From positions 1 to 48,261 of the forward strand of contig DDRC01000089.1 of assembly GCA_002342985.1 (NCBI GenBank): a stretch of 48,261 nucleotides of DNA, in the 5' to 3' direction. This stretch comes from Flavobacteriales bacterium UBA2426 (lineage in GTDB: Bacteria; Bacteroidota; Bacteroidia; Flavobacteriales_F; PHOS-HE28). Shown here piece after piece: positions 24,345-35,196 of this stretch. The position numbers were made by a program, and so were the translations under genes. The notes beneath the pieces are model-generated. The model did not search any database and was not told the DNA's origin. It worked only from the letters and a program-made list of their open reading frames with translations. Each line of letters opens with the position of its first letter. Position 1 is the first letter of the stretch.

Positions 24345-25358
24345 ATGAAGCACTGGTGGTGGAAGTTCCTGGCGGTGGCCCTCGTGCTCTCCGCATCCAT
24401 CGCCGCCTTGCGCACGCCACTCGCTCCGGCCGTGGTCTACGTTGATGCCGGAGAGGTGAGCGCCGGTGCGGCAGCCCTCCGCGTGGTGGGCTATGGAACA
24501 CGGTTCACGGAGAGCCCGGTGCAGGCCTACCTCGAGAACGGTGGCCAGTTCGTGCAGGCCATGCGGATCGAAGTGGCGGACGACCGTCACCTGACCGCTC
24601 ATTTCGAGGTGCCCGCCGGGTTGCGCGAAGACCTGTGCGACCTGATCGTGAGCGCACCGGGCCAGGGCGACATGCGCCTCTTCGATGCGTTCTTCTACCG
24701 CAGCAAAGGAGCCGGCGCCGCCACCGGTACCGTGAAGGCGCCCCAGCGGACGCAGCGCGAGGGCTTCGTGTTCCCCAACCGCAACCTCCTCTACGAATCC
24801 ATCCGGAACCTCAACTTCCACGTTCCCATGTGGTTCACCATGATGCTGCTCCAGACCATCGCCCTGGTCTTCAGCATCAGGGTGCTCAGCGGCGGCGATC
24901 CGCTGCACGACCGCGGGGCGCTCGCCGCCGTGCAGGTGAGCCTCCTCTTCGCCTTCCTGGGCCTCATCACCGGCTCGGTGTGGGCGCGGGCCACCTGGGG
25001 CGGCTGGTGGACCGGCGACACCAAGCTCAACGGGGCCGCGGTCACCATCCTCATCTACCTGGCCTACCTGGTGCTGCGCGGCAGCGCCACCGACCCGGCC
25101 AAGCGGGCCCGCCTGGCGGCCATCTACAACATCTTCGCCTACGTGCTCATGCTGCTGTTCATCATGGCCCTTCCGCGCATGACGGCCAGCCTGCATCCCG
25201 GCAGCGGCGGCAACCCCGCCTTCAGCCAATACGACCTGGATGCCAGCCTGCGCCCCGTTTTCTATGCAGCGGTGCTGGGCTGGATGGGCATCGGCACCTG
25301 GCTGCTCCATCTGCAATACCGCCTGGCACGGCTCGAAATCGCCAAGAATCATGCATGA
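24345..25358 (+). CDS. ccmC: Cytochrome c biogenesis protein CcmC/CcsA-type with periplasmic N-domain
   Basis: This 337-residue protein has a first helix (about 5-23) followed by a periplasmic beta-rich domain (about 28-125) and then a six-helix CcmC core. The core has the haem-handling HVPMWFTM (conserved His), the WWD-type motif ATWGGWWTGDTKLNGAAV and a late LHLQYRLARLE. The N-domain is absent from the proteobacterial protein but is normal for Bacteroidota. CcmC loads haem onto CcmE. Its stop overlaps the ccmD gene by eight bases. Confidence 0.92.
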   Translation: MKHWWWKFLAVALVLSASIAALRTPLAPAVVYVDAGEVSAGAAALRVVGYGTRFTESPVQAYLENGGQFVQAMRIEVADDRHLTAHFEVPAGLREDLCDLIVSAPGQGDMRLFDAFFYRSKGAGAATGTVKAPQRTQREGFVFPNRNLLYESIRNLNFHVPMWFTMMLLQTIALVFSIRVLSGGDPLHDRGALAAVQVSLLFAFLGLITGSVWARATWGGWWTGDTKLNGAAVTILIYLAYLVLRGSATDPAKRARLAAIYNIFAYVLMLLFIMALPRMTASLHPGSGGNPAFSQYDLDASLRPVFYAAVLGWMGIGTWLLHLQYRLARLEIAKNHA

Positions 25359-25575
25359 CCTACGTCGGATCGCCGTGATGGCCGCCGTGGCGGCAGCCCC
25401 GCTGGCCTGTGCCGCCCAAGGCGAGCCGGATTGGCTGGTGGACACTTTGTACGGCGGCGGCAAGATCAACACCGTCCTTGCGGTGGTGGCACTGATCCTC
25501 ACCGGCATCGCCTGGTGGCTCACGCGCCTCGACCGCCGCATCTCGCGGATGGAGAAACAGCAACGCACGCCATGA
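25351..25575 (+). CDS. ccmD: CcmD family small membrane protein
   Basis: This 74-residue protein has an N-terminal signal-like stretch (about 8-22), then one membrane helix (about 43-60, TVLAVVALILTGIAWWL) and a basic helical tail LDRRISRMEKQQ typical of CcmD. CcmD helps release holo-CcmE from the CcmABC complex. The ATG at 25351 lies within the end of ccmC in another frame, and its stop overlaps ccmE (ATGA). Confidence 0.85.
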   Translation: MHDLRRIAVMAAVAAAPLACAAQGEPDWLVDTLYGGGKINTVLAVVALILTGIAWWLTRLDRRISRMEKQQRTP

Positions 25576-25970
25576 AACGCTCGCACATCATCGCCCTGGT
25601 GCTCATCGCGGTGGCCATGGCCGCCTTCATCGCCACGCTCACGGACAGCAGCACCTTCGTGGACATCGCCGAGGCCAAGGCGCGGCCGGGCAAGGAATTC
25701 AAGGTGAAGGGCTATCTCGACAAGACGGCACCGGTGGAGTACGAGCCGCTGGTGAATGCCAACCTCACCACCTTCACGCTGGTGGACGACCAGGGCGAGA
25801 AATGCCGGGTGCGACTGGCGAAAGCAAAGCCCTACGACTTCGAGCGCTCGGAGAGCATCGTGCTCACCGGCAAGGTCAATGGCAGCGGCGAGTTCGAGGC
25901 GCATGACATGCTGATGAAGTGCCCGAGCAAGTACAATGAGATGCAGCAGATGAGCGAGGCCGGAAGCTGA
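25572..25970 (+). CDS. ccmE: Haem chaperone CcmE, cysteine (CxxxY) variant
   Basis: This 132-residue membrane-anchored OB-fold protein has an anchor at about 5-22 and the core GKEFKVKGYLDK with FTLVDDQGEKCRV. The haem-binding segment reads HDMLMKCPSKYNE. Where enterobacterial CcmE has the covalent haem ligand His in HxxxY, this protein has Cys117-x3-Tyr121, the C-type variant known from some deltaproteobacteria and archaea. There is also a second Cys (Cys78). It is followed 19 bases later by ccmF, with no ccmG, ccmH or ccmI present. Confidence 0.93.
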   Translation: MKRSHIIALVLIAVAMAAFIATLTDSSTFVDIAEAKARPGKEFKVKGYLDKTAPVEYEPLVNANLTTFTLVDDQGEKCRVRLAKAKPYDFERSESIVLTGKVNGSGEFEAHDMLMKCPSKYNEMQQMSEAGS

Positions 25971-25989
25971 GGGAACACCGCACCACGAA

Positions 25990-28794
<2,805 letters not shown>

Positions 28795-28804
28795 ACTCCC
28801 CCGC

Positions 28805-29593
28805 ATGACCTCCATACTGCTCATCGGAACCGGGCGCATGGCCTACCACTTGGGACATGCCTTGGTGAAGGCCAACCTGCCGCTGATCGGCGTGGCCGGG
28901 CGCGACCCGGAGAAGCTCGGCGACCTGGCCCGCTACCTGGAGCGCCCTGCGCATCGACTGGACCGTGCGCTGCCCAAGGCCGATCTCACCATCATCGCCA
29001 CGAGCGACGACAGCATCGGACAGGTGGCCGCCGGGCTGAGCGACTCGGGCGGGGTGGTGGCGCATACCGCCGGAGCTGTGGGGCTCGAGGTGCTGGCGCC
29101 CCATGCGCACCGGGCCGCGCTCTGGCCCGTGCAGACCCTCAGCCACGGCGCACCGGTGGACCTGAGCGATGTCCCCATGGTAGTGGACGCATCCACAGCG
29201 GAAGCCCGCGAGGCCATCCTGCGCGTGGCGCGGGCCATCAGCGGCAGCGTGCTGCAGCTCGAGCACGGCCAGCGCGAACTGCTCCACTTGACCGCGGTGC
29301 TGGCCAGCAACCTGCCAGTCTTCCTGGTGCAGGAAGCCCAGCGCCTGCTCAGGAAGCAGAAGCTGCCGCCGAACCTGCTGATGCCCCTCTGGCGCCTCAC
29401 CGCGAGCAAGGTGAGCACCATAGGCCCCGAGCAAGCGCTCACCGGCCCCGCACGCCGCGGTGATACCTCTTCCATCCGCCACCACCTCGACCTATTGGCC
29501 GACGAGCCCGATCTTCGGCGCGCCTATGCCCTGCTCAGCACGATGATGCTGAAGGCCTATGGGCATCCATCCGATGGAATCGCCGACCTATAA
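28805..29593 (+). CDS. Rossmann-like and DUF2520 domain-containing protein
   Basis: This 262-residue cytoplasmic protein has an N-terminal NAD(P)-binding fold (ILLIGTGRMAYHLGHALV, a GxGxxxxH-type loop, then ADLTIIATSDDSIGQVA). The C-terminal all-helical DUF2520 domain (about 130-255) has HGQRELLHLTAVLASNLPVFL and LLMPLWRLTASKV. The architecture resembles 6-phosphogluconate/ketopantoate-type dehydrogenases, but the substrate is not known. Its last 20 bases overlap the next gene. It commonly sits beside KdsC-like, UbiA and Maf genes in Bacteroidota, as here. Confidence 0.9.
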   Translation: MTSILLIGTGRMAYHLGHALVKANLPLIGVAGRDPEKLGDLARYLERPAHRLDRALPKADLTIIATSDDSIGQVAAGLSDSGGVVAHTAGAVGLEVLAPHAHRAALWPVQTLSHGAPVDLSDVPMVVDASTAEAREAILRVARAISGSVLQLEHGQRELLHLTAVLASNLPVFLVQEAQRLLRKQKLPPNLLMPLWRLTASKVSTIGPEQALTGPARRGDTSSIRHHLDLLADEPDLRRAYALLSTMMLKAYGHPSDGIADL

Positions 29594-30098
29594 GGAACTG
29601 CTCGCGGGCATCAACGCCTTCCTCTTCGATGTGGACGGCGTCTTCACGGACAATCGCGTACTGCTATTGCCCGGTACCGATCCGGTGCGGACGTTCCACA
29701 CCCGGGATGCCTTCGCGGTCCAGCACGCCGTGAAGGAAGGCTTGCGCATCATCATCGTGAGCGGCGGCCGGTCGACGGGCGTGGCCGACAGCTTCGCACG
29801 GCTCGGCGTGCACGAGGTGAACCTCGGGGTCAGCGATAAGCTGGCATTCGCAGAGGGCCTGATCGCCGAAGGGCTGGACCCGCGAAAGGCCGCTTACATG
29901 GGGGACGACCTTCCCGACCTGCGCGTGATGGGCCGCGTGGCGCTGCCCTGCTGCCCGGCGGATGCGGTGCCGGAGATCAAGGCGGTGAGCCGCTTCATCA
30001 GCAGCAAGGACGGTGGGCGGGGCTGCGTCCGCGACCTGCTTGAACAGGCCTTGAAGGCACGCGGCCAGTGGCTCACCGACGGCGCCTACACCTGGTGA
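29574..30098 (+). CDS. KdsC-like HAD phosphatase
   Basis: This 174-residue protein belongs to HAD subfamily C0 (no cap). Motif I is FLFDVDGVFTDN (about 17-28), motif II IIIVSGGRS, motif III Lys near NLGVSDKLAF, and motif IV MGDDLPDLRVM. KdsC-family enzymes dephosphorylate KDO-8-phosphate or related nonulosonate phosphates as tetramers. The exact sugar is uncertain without the neighbouring synthase. I use ATG 29574 (ESPTYKELL) instead of 29559 on the basis of family length. The gene starts inside the end of the DUF2520 gene. Confidence 0.9.
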   Translation: MESPTYKELLAGINAFLFDVDGVFTDNRVLLLPGTDPVRTFHTRDAFAVQHAVKEGLRIIIVSGGRSTGVADSFARLGVHEVNLGVSDKLAFAEGLIAEGLDPRKAAYMGDDLPDLRVMGRVALPCCPADAVPEIKAVSRFISSKDGGRGCVRDLLEQALKARGQWLTDGAYTW

Positions 30099-30099
30099 G

Positions 30100-31128
30100 A
30101 TGATCGACCTCCTGCGCCTCGCCCGTCCGCTGAACCTGCTGATCATCGCACTGACCATGGCCCTGATCCGCTATGGGCTGGTGCTCGGTTACCTGGAGCG
30201 CGGCCTGCACCAGTTCCTGCGGGAGAGCGGCACGGGCCTCGAGCGCGCCGATCTCCAGCTCGCCCCGGGCTTCGGCCCCCAGCTCCCGCTGCCGTTCTTC
30301 CTGCTGCTGGTGGCCAGCGTGGTGCTCATCGCGGCGGCCGGCAACATCATCAACGACTATTTCGACACGCGCATCGACCGCATCAACAAGCCCGGGCAGG
30401 TGATCGTGGGGCGCTCGGTGAAGCGCAGGGTGGCCATGGCCGCACATCTTGCGCTGAGCGGCGCCGGACTGCTCTGCGGCGCGATCGTGGCCTGGCGCAC
30501 GGGACAATGGCCGTTGCTCATCATCCCGGCATTTGCCATAGGGGCCCTCTGGTGGTACAGCACATCCTTCAAGCGCCAGCTCATCATCGGCAATGGCACT
30601 GTGGCCACGCTCACCGCCTTGGTGCCGCTCACGGCCGGCCTCTACGAGATCCCAGCATTGCAGCGGTCGTTCGCCGCCCACAGTGTCATCGCGCTCCCGG
30701 ACGGTAGCCGCTTCCGGATGGAAGGCGGCTTCCTCGAGCTGTGGCACTGGGTGCTGGGATTCGCAGCCTTCGCGTTCATCGCTTCGCTGGTGCGCGAGTT
30801 GCAGAAGGACATGGCCGATGTCAAGGGCGATGAGGCCGAGGGCTGCCGCACCATCCCCATCGCATGGGGGATGCGCTGGGCGAAGGCCATCGCGCTCGTG
30901 CATATCGGCATCCTCATCGTGGCGCTCCTCCTCATCCGCATGTGGTTCCTCCGCGATCCGCTCTCCTACTGGTACATCGGCATCGGCATCATCGGGCCGT
31001 TGCTGCTCTCTGCCGGCTTCACCTACAATGCCGCAACGCGTGCCGAGCACCTCCGCGCCGGCAACCTGATGAAGGCGGCCATGGTCACGGGCGCCGGATT
31101 CGCCGCCCTTGTGCGTTTCCTTCCTTGA
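30100..31128 (+). CDS. UbiA-family prenyltransferase (geranylgeranylglycerol-phosphate geranylgeranyltransferase-like)
   Basis: This 342-residue membrane enzyme has about nine helices. The first Asp-rich motif is NIINDYFDTRIDRINKP (N-D-x2-D-x3-D, about residues 84-100) and the second is LQKDMADVKGDEAEGCRTIP (about 236-255). These bind the Mg2+-diphosphate of a prenyl donor. In Bacteroidota this subgroup is annotated as digeranylgeranylglyceryl-phosphate synthase-like, by resemblance to archaeal lipid enzymes, but the true acceptor could be a quinone precursor or a polar lipid. It lies one base after the KdsC-like gene and 20 before maf. Confidence 0.9.
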   Translation: MIDLLRLARPLNLLIIALTMALIRYGLVLGYLERGLHQFLRESGTGLERADLQLAPGFGPQLPLPFFLLLVASVVLIAAAGNIINDYFDTRIDRINKPGQVIVGRSVKRRVAMAAHLALSGAGLLCGAIVAWRTGQWPLLIIPAFAIGALWWYSTSFKRQLIIGNGTVATLTALVPLTAGLYEIPALQRSFAAHSVIALPDGSRFRMEGGFLELWHWVLGFAAFAFIASLVRELQKDMADVKGDEAEGCRTIPIAWGMRWAKAIALVHIGILIVALLLIRMWFLRDPLSYWYIGIGIIGPLLLSAGFTYNAATRAEHLRAGNLMKAAMVTGAGFAALVRFLP

Positions 31129-31148
31129 CGCCCCAGGCCGCCCCGGTC

Positions 31149-31754
31149 ATGACCGCTCCTCCCCTCTTCCCCTGGCGCCTCATCCTGGCCTCCGCCTCGC
31201 CCCGGCGCCGGCAGCTGCTGCAAGGGCTCGACCTGGCCGTGGAGATCACCAGCGTGGATGTGGACGAGACGCCGCCGCCCGGCATGCCCGAAGACCAGGT
31301 GGCCGAGCACCTTGCCCGCAAGAAGGCCCATGCCTGGAAGGGCGACCTGGCACCCGATCAAGTGCTCATCACCGCCGACACGACGGTGCTGCTCGACGAT
31401 GCGGGTGGCCCGCACCTGCTGAACAAACCAGCCGACGAAGCCGATGCCCGGCGCATGCTGGCCATGCTCGCAGGGCGGACCCACCGGGTGATCACCGGCG
31501 TTTGCCTGCGCACGGCTTCGGGAGCGCAGAGCCTTGCCGACATCGCCATGGTTCGGTTCAGGGATCTGCGACCGGAGGAGATCGCATACTACGTGGAGCG
31601 GCATCATCCGCTGGACAAGGCCGGAGCATACGGTGTGCAGGACTGGATCGGATACACGGCCGTGGACCGGATCGAGGGCAGCTTCTACACGGTCATGGGC
31701 CTCCCCATGCACCGTGTGTACCAAGCGCTGCAAGCCCTGCCCCCACCGCACTGA
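31149..31754 (+). CDS. maf: Maf family nucleotide pyrophosphatase
   Basis: This 201-residue cytoplasmic protein has the Maf signature ILASASPRRRQLL (about 11-23), the EHLARKKA helix, TADTTVLLDD (catalytic Asp), and DKAGAYGVQDWIGYTAVDRI near the C-terminus. Maf enzymes hydrolyse non-canonical or canonical nucleoside triphosphates (dTTP, UTP, m5UTP) to monophosphates. The longer frame from 30864 is rejected since the ATG at 31149 directly precedes the conserved strand. It is the last gene of the nine-gene run beginning with ccmB. Confidence 0.93.
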   Translation: MTAPPLFPWRLILASASPRRRQLLQGLDLAVEITSVDVDETPPPGMPEDQVAEHLARKKAHAWKGDLAPDQVLITADTTVLLDDAGGPHLLNKPADEADARRMLAMLAGRTHRVITGVCLRTASGAQSLADIAMVRFRDLRPEEIAYYVERHHPLDKAGAYGVQDWIGYTAVDRIEGSFYTVMGLPMHRVYQALQALPPPH

Positions 31755-31786
31755 CGGGCATCAGCAAGCCAAGGGAGCGCGGTGGC

Positions 31787-31794
31787 TACCTTGT
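31787..31794 (+). promoter_or_regulatory. Putative -7 element (TACCTTGT)
   Basis: TACCTTGTGGCGGC lies 20 bases before the ATG at 31815, in the 60-base spacer after maf. Confidence 0.35.
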
Positions 31795-31814
31795 GGCGGC
31801 AATACCGATTCAAA

Positions 31815-32717
31815 ATGCGCACGATCCACACCGCCACCCTGATTGCCTCGCTCGCCGCATGCTCCATTGCCTTTGGCCAGTCCGGGAAATCCAAAGAGGG
31901 CTATGCGCTTTCGTGGGAGAGGCCGATCACCGTGGTTCCCGATAGCCTGGCCAACGGCAAGCACCGGCTGCCGGCATGGAGCATCGCCGTCTTCGAAGCG
32001 GGCGAGAGCACCGTGCTCGACCTCTGGCGGACCGAAATGAAGGCCATCAGCCAAGGCGTTAGCGGCAACAAGCCGGCCAAGGCGACCAGCGCCCGGATTC
32101 CCGGGCTCGGAGAGATCGGCGTGCTGACCATGGCCGTGGCGGATGCCGACAAGAAGGCCGATATGACCCGCCTCACGGTGGCTTTCGCCGCGAATGATTC
32201 GCTGCCGCTAGCCACCGCTGACGGCCAGGAAGCCTATATGCGCTCGCTGGCGGTGAAATTCAATAAGGCAGTCGTGCAGGAGCAGGTCGCCACCTACGAG
32301 AAGATGCTGGGCAAGGCTTCCGGAAAACTGAGCGATACGCAGAAGGACGTTGCGAAGGAGCGCTCGGCAATCACCAAGGCGCAGAACCGGCTGGAGTCCA
32401 TCAAATCCAAGCGCAGCCGCATCGAGAAGGACAATGCCGGCATCACGGGCGATATCGCGGGGCTCGAGAAGAAGTTCGCACTGAGCAATGATCCGAAGCA
32501 CCTGAAGAAGCTCACCAAGGCGCGCACGAAGCTGGCCAAGGGCGAATCCGCCGTCGCCAAGCTGATGGAGCAGGAGGCCTCTGTGCAGGGCGACTTGGCC
32601 AAGCACCAGGGCCGGCTCGAGAACCAGGCCGGCAAGCAGGAGGAGCGCGGCGAAACGAAGGAGGAGCTCCAGCGCCTGCTGGACGCGCTCAAGCGCAAGC
32701 AGGACGCCATTCGCTGA
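31815..32717 (+). CDS. Secreted coiled-coil protein of unknown function
   Basis: This 300-residue protein starts at 31815, the Met preceding a signal peptide (TATLIASLAACSIAFGQ). The Cys in it could instead form a weak lipobox. Residues about 30-160 form a globular mixed domain. Residues about 160-300 are a long charged coiled coil (heptad-like runs with Lys, Glu, Gln and Leu), interrupted at a Gly-Asp turn near residue 212. No family is recognised. Its base composition is a little less GC-rich than its neighbours, reflecting Lys codons. It ends seven bases from the convergent T9SS gene. Confidence 0.75.
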   Translation: MRTIHTATLIASLAACSIAFGQSGKSKEGYALSWERPITVVPDSLANGKHRLPAWSIAVFEAGESTVLDLWRTEMKAISQGVSGNKPAKATSARIPGLGEIGVLTMAVADADKKADMTRLTVAFAANDSLPLATADGQEAYMRSLAVKFNKAVVQEQVATYEKMLGKASGKLSDTQKDVAKERSAITKAQNRLESIKSKRSRIEKDNAGITGDIAGLEKKFALSNDPKHLKKLTKARTKLAKGESAVAKLMEQEASVQGDLAKHQGRLENQAGKQEERGETKEELQRLLDALKRKQDAIR

Positions 32718-32723
32718 GGCTCC

Positions 32724-35105
32724 TCACCGCACCAGCACCACGTGCCCCGAGCGCTCGCGCTGGAAGCCTTGGGTATCGATGAGCCGCAGCCGCCACGGAT
32801 AGACGCCCAGCGGAACCTCGGCCCCGCGGGCGGTTCCGTCCCAGAGCATCCCCTTCTCGGAAGCGCTGAATAGCAATCCGCCCCACCGGTCGAACACGAG
32901 CAATTCGAAAGCGCGCGGGGTGCCCACGGTGGTGATAATGCCCCAGGAGTCATTGAATCCATCCCCGTTGGGGGTGAAGGCATTGGGAATCCAGGCGGCG
33001 AACTCATCCTCCACGCAGAGCAGATGGGTGGCGGTATCCGTGCAGCCCTGCGGATTGGAAACCACGAGCTGCACAGGGTAGCAGCCCACCGCGGGAAAGG
33101 AGACGGCAGGCGAAGGGGCCGTGCTTCCTGTGAGTGCGGTGTCACCGAAAGTCCAAGCCCAACCGGTGGCCCCGGAGGAAAGGTCGAAGAAGATCACCTC
33201 GGGCTCCCCGATGGTGGTGACCGGCGGATCCGCGCTGAAAGCCGCTACCGGCGAAGCGGACACATGCAGGGTGTCCGGGCTCGCCCAAGTGGCGCTGCAT
33301 CCCGCATTATCCGTTACCGTGAGCGCAACCGCATAGGAGCCTGCATCGCCGTAGCAGTGCGTGAACGCCTGGCCAGCACCGATCACCGTGCCATAGCCAA
33401 GGTTCCACGTGAGGGTCCCTTGGGGAGAAGCCGTATTGAAAGCCACGCACAGCGGCGCGCAGCCGGCCAGGGTATCCATGGTGAAGGAAGGCGAAGCCAC
33501 GGAGCCGACTGCCACCTGCACCGCATCCTGACCGGATATGCAGCCGTTGGCATCCGTAACGGTCACCGCATAGGCACCGCTCACGGCCGGCGTAATGGCC
33601 GGACCCTCGGGCAGCCAAGCGAAGGAATAAGGGGTGGTCCCGCCAATCGCGACGGCCTCAAGCACCAGCGACGCTCCGGCGCAAACTGCCGTGTCGCCCT
33701 GTGCGGTGACGGCCAAGGTGGCAGGCTCGGCCACCACCGCCGTCAGCGTGATGCTGCAGGCTGCCGCATCGGTAATGGTGCAGGTGTAGGTTCCAGCGGG
33801 CAGTCCCACGGCATCGGATGCAGCACTGACGGGGGGCGCCCAATTGAAGGCGTAAGGCGGACTTCCGCCTGCAACGGCGATGGACGCGCTCCCGTCCGAA
33901 CCACCGTTGCAGGTGACCGGCTCCACGCTGACCACCGCCTCCGGAGCATCCGGCGGCGGAGCCAGCGTGACCCAGCCTCCGGTGGGGCATGCGCCCGGGC
34001 TGGTAGCCTGCACGTAATAGGTTCCGGCACCTAGGCCGGTGACCTCAGGCGTATCGGCACCGGGAATCGGCCACGCGTAGGTGACAGGTCCCACCGCACC
34101 GGTGACCTCTGCGGAGGCACTGCCATCGTTGCCCGCGCATGAAGGACCCTCGCTGGTGATGGAGAAGCCCAGGATGAGAATGGACAGGGACAGCGTGCCC
34201 TGCGAGCGGCAGCCATAGGAAAGGGTGACGGACACCTCGTAGCTGCCCGGCGCGGAAAAGACGTGACTTGGCGCGAGATCAGTGCTGGTATTGGCGGCGC
34301 CTGAAGCCGGGTCGTCGAAATCCCATACCCAGCTCTCCGCACAGGTCTGCATGCCGGTGATGGAAAGGGTATCTCCGAAGCACGTATACTGCACTGCCAG
34401 ATCCTGCTCAATGGGCGCTTCGCTGATGCGCACATCATCGATGGCGACGCCATCGTAGCTGTTGCACGTGCTACCGGCCCCGAAGACGAATCGGAACCGC
34501 ACACTGGGCTCGCCAGCCAGGAATGCAAGGCATTGCGAGGCGGTCACCCATTGGCCGCTTCCCTGCCCGCCTGTGCATGCGCCCACGGTGGCCCCCACTC
34601 GGCCCGACCATCCCATGCCGGGCGCGCCTTGATTGAGATTGGTGATGCTGGCCGCGTTGAACCAATTCGCATCCAGGCAATCCGGCGCATCGGCCATCGA
34701 CCCCGCATTGGCCCAGGTGGTCCCGCCATCGAGCGAGTACTGGAAGCCCAGCCCATCATAGGTGCGCTCGCACTCCCAGAAGATCCGGAATGAAACCACC
34801 GGGTACTGAAGGGCCGAGAAGTCGAAGCATGGCCCCACCAGCCAGCTCTGCTGGCTGTAGTTGTAGAACGATCCCGTAAGTCCTCCGACGCACCAGCTGC
34901 GAAGGCCCTCCCCCGCGGTGCTGATGAGAGGATGCGCAGGGATGCCCCACGCCCAATCGCTGTTGGTGCCTCCGCTCGTCCAAGCGGGGCCGGCCTCAAA
35001 GCCCTCCTGATAGGGAAAGGTGGCGATCGTAGCACCGCACTGGGCAGCTGAACGATTCTGCACCAGCAGTGCGAAGCACAGCCCCAATAACCATCGCATC
35101 GTCAT
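32724..35105 (-). CDS. Large T9SS cargo: jelly-roll, PKD and SprB-like repeats with gliding-type C-terminal domain
   Basis: This is a cell-surface or secreted protein of about 793 residues. A signal peptide (MRWLLGLCFALLVQ) is followed by an N-terminal MAM/CUB-like domain (about 25-225; EGFEAGPAWTSGGTNSDWAWG, ending YDGVAIDDVRISEAP). A PKD domain (WVWDFDDPASG), two SprB/Ig-like repeats (GSASAEVTGAVGPVTYAW and GSASIAVAGGSPPYAFNW), and two further PKD-like modules (TLTWNLGYG, GWAWTFGDTAL) come next. It ends with the type B sorting domain containing IPNAFTPNGDGFNDSWG. Starts at 35117, 35105 or 35099 are all possible. It probably acts as an adhesin. Confidence 0.9.
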   Translation of the reverse strand: MTMRWLLGLCFALLVQNRSAAQCGATIATFPYQEGFEAGPAWTSGGTNSDWAWGIPAHPLISTAGEGLRSWCVGGLTGSFYNYSQQSWLVGPCFDFSALQYPVVSFRIFWECERTYDGLGFQYSLDGGTTWANAGSMADAPDCLDANWFNAASITNLNQGAPGMGWSGRVGATVGACTGGQGSGQWVTASQCLAFLAGEPSVRFRFVFGAGSTCNSYDGVAIDDVRISEAPIEQDLAVQYTCFGDTLSITGMQTCAESWVWDFDDPASGAANTSTDLAPSHVFSAPGSYEVSVTLSYGCRSQGTLSLSILILGFSITSEGPSCAGNDGSASAEVTGAVGPVTYAWPIPGADTPEVTGLGAGTYYVQATSPGACPTGGWVTLAPPPDAPEAVVSVEPVTCNGGSDGSASIAVAGGSPPYAFNWAPPVSAASDAVGLPAGTYTCTITDAAACSITLTAVVAEPATLAVTAQGDTAVCAGASLVLEAVAIGGTTPYSFAWLPEGPAITPAVSGAYAVTVTDANGCISGQDAVQVAVGSVASPSFTMDTLAGCAPLCVAFNTASPQGTLTWNLGYGTVIGAGQAFTHCYGDAGSYAVALTVTDNAGCSATWASPDTLHVSASPVAAFSADPPVTTIGEPEVIFFDLSSGATGWAWTFGDTALTGSTAPSPAVSFPAVGCYPVQLVVSNPQGCTDTATHLLCVEDEFAAWIPNAFTPNGDGFNDSWGIITTVGTPRAFELLVFDRWGGLLFSASEKGMLWDGTARGAEVPLGVYPWRLRLIDTQGFQRERSGHVVLVR

Positions 35106-35196
35106 GAGAGGACGCATCCGCGGGTCCGCTGGTGGCCCGGCACGCAAATGAACACCGGGAAAGGGGAACCGTTCGAGGGTTTAGGGCCGGACGCAC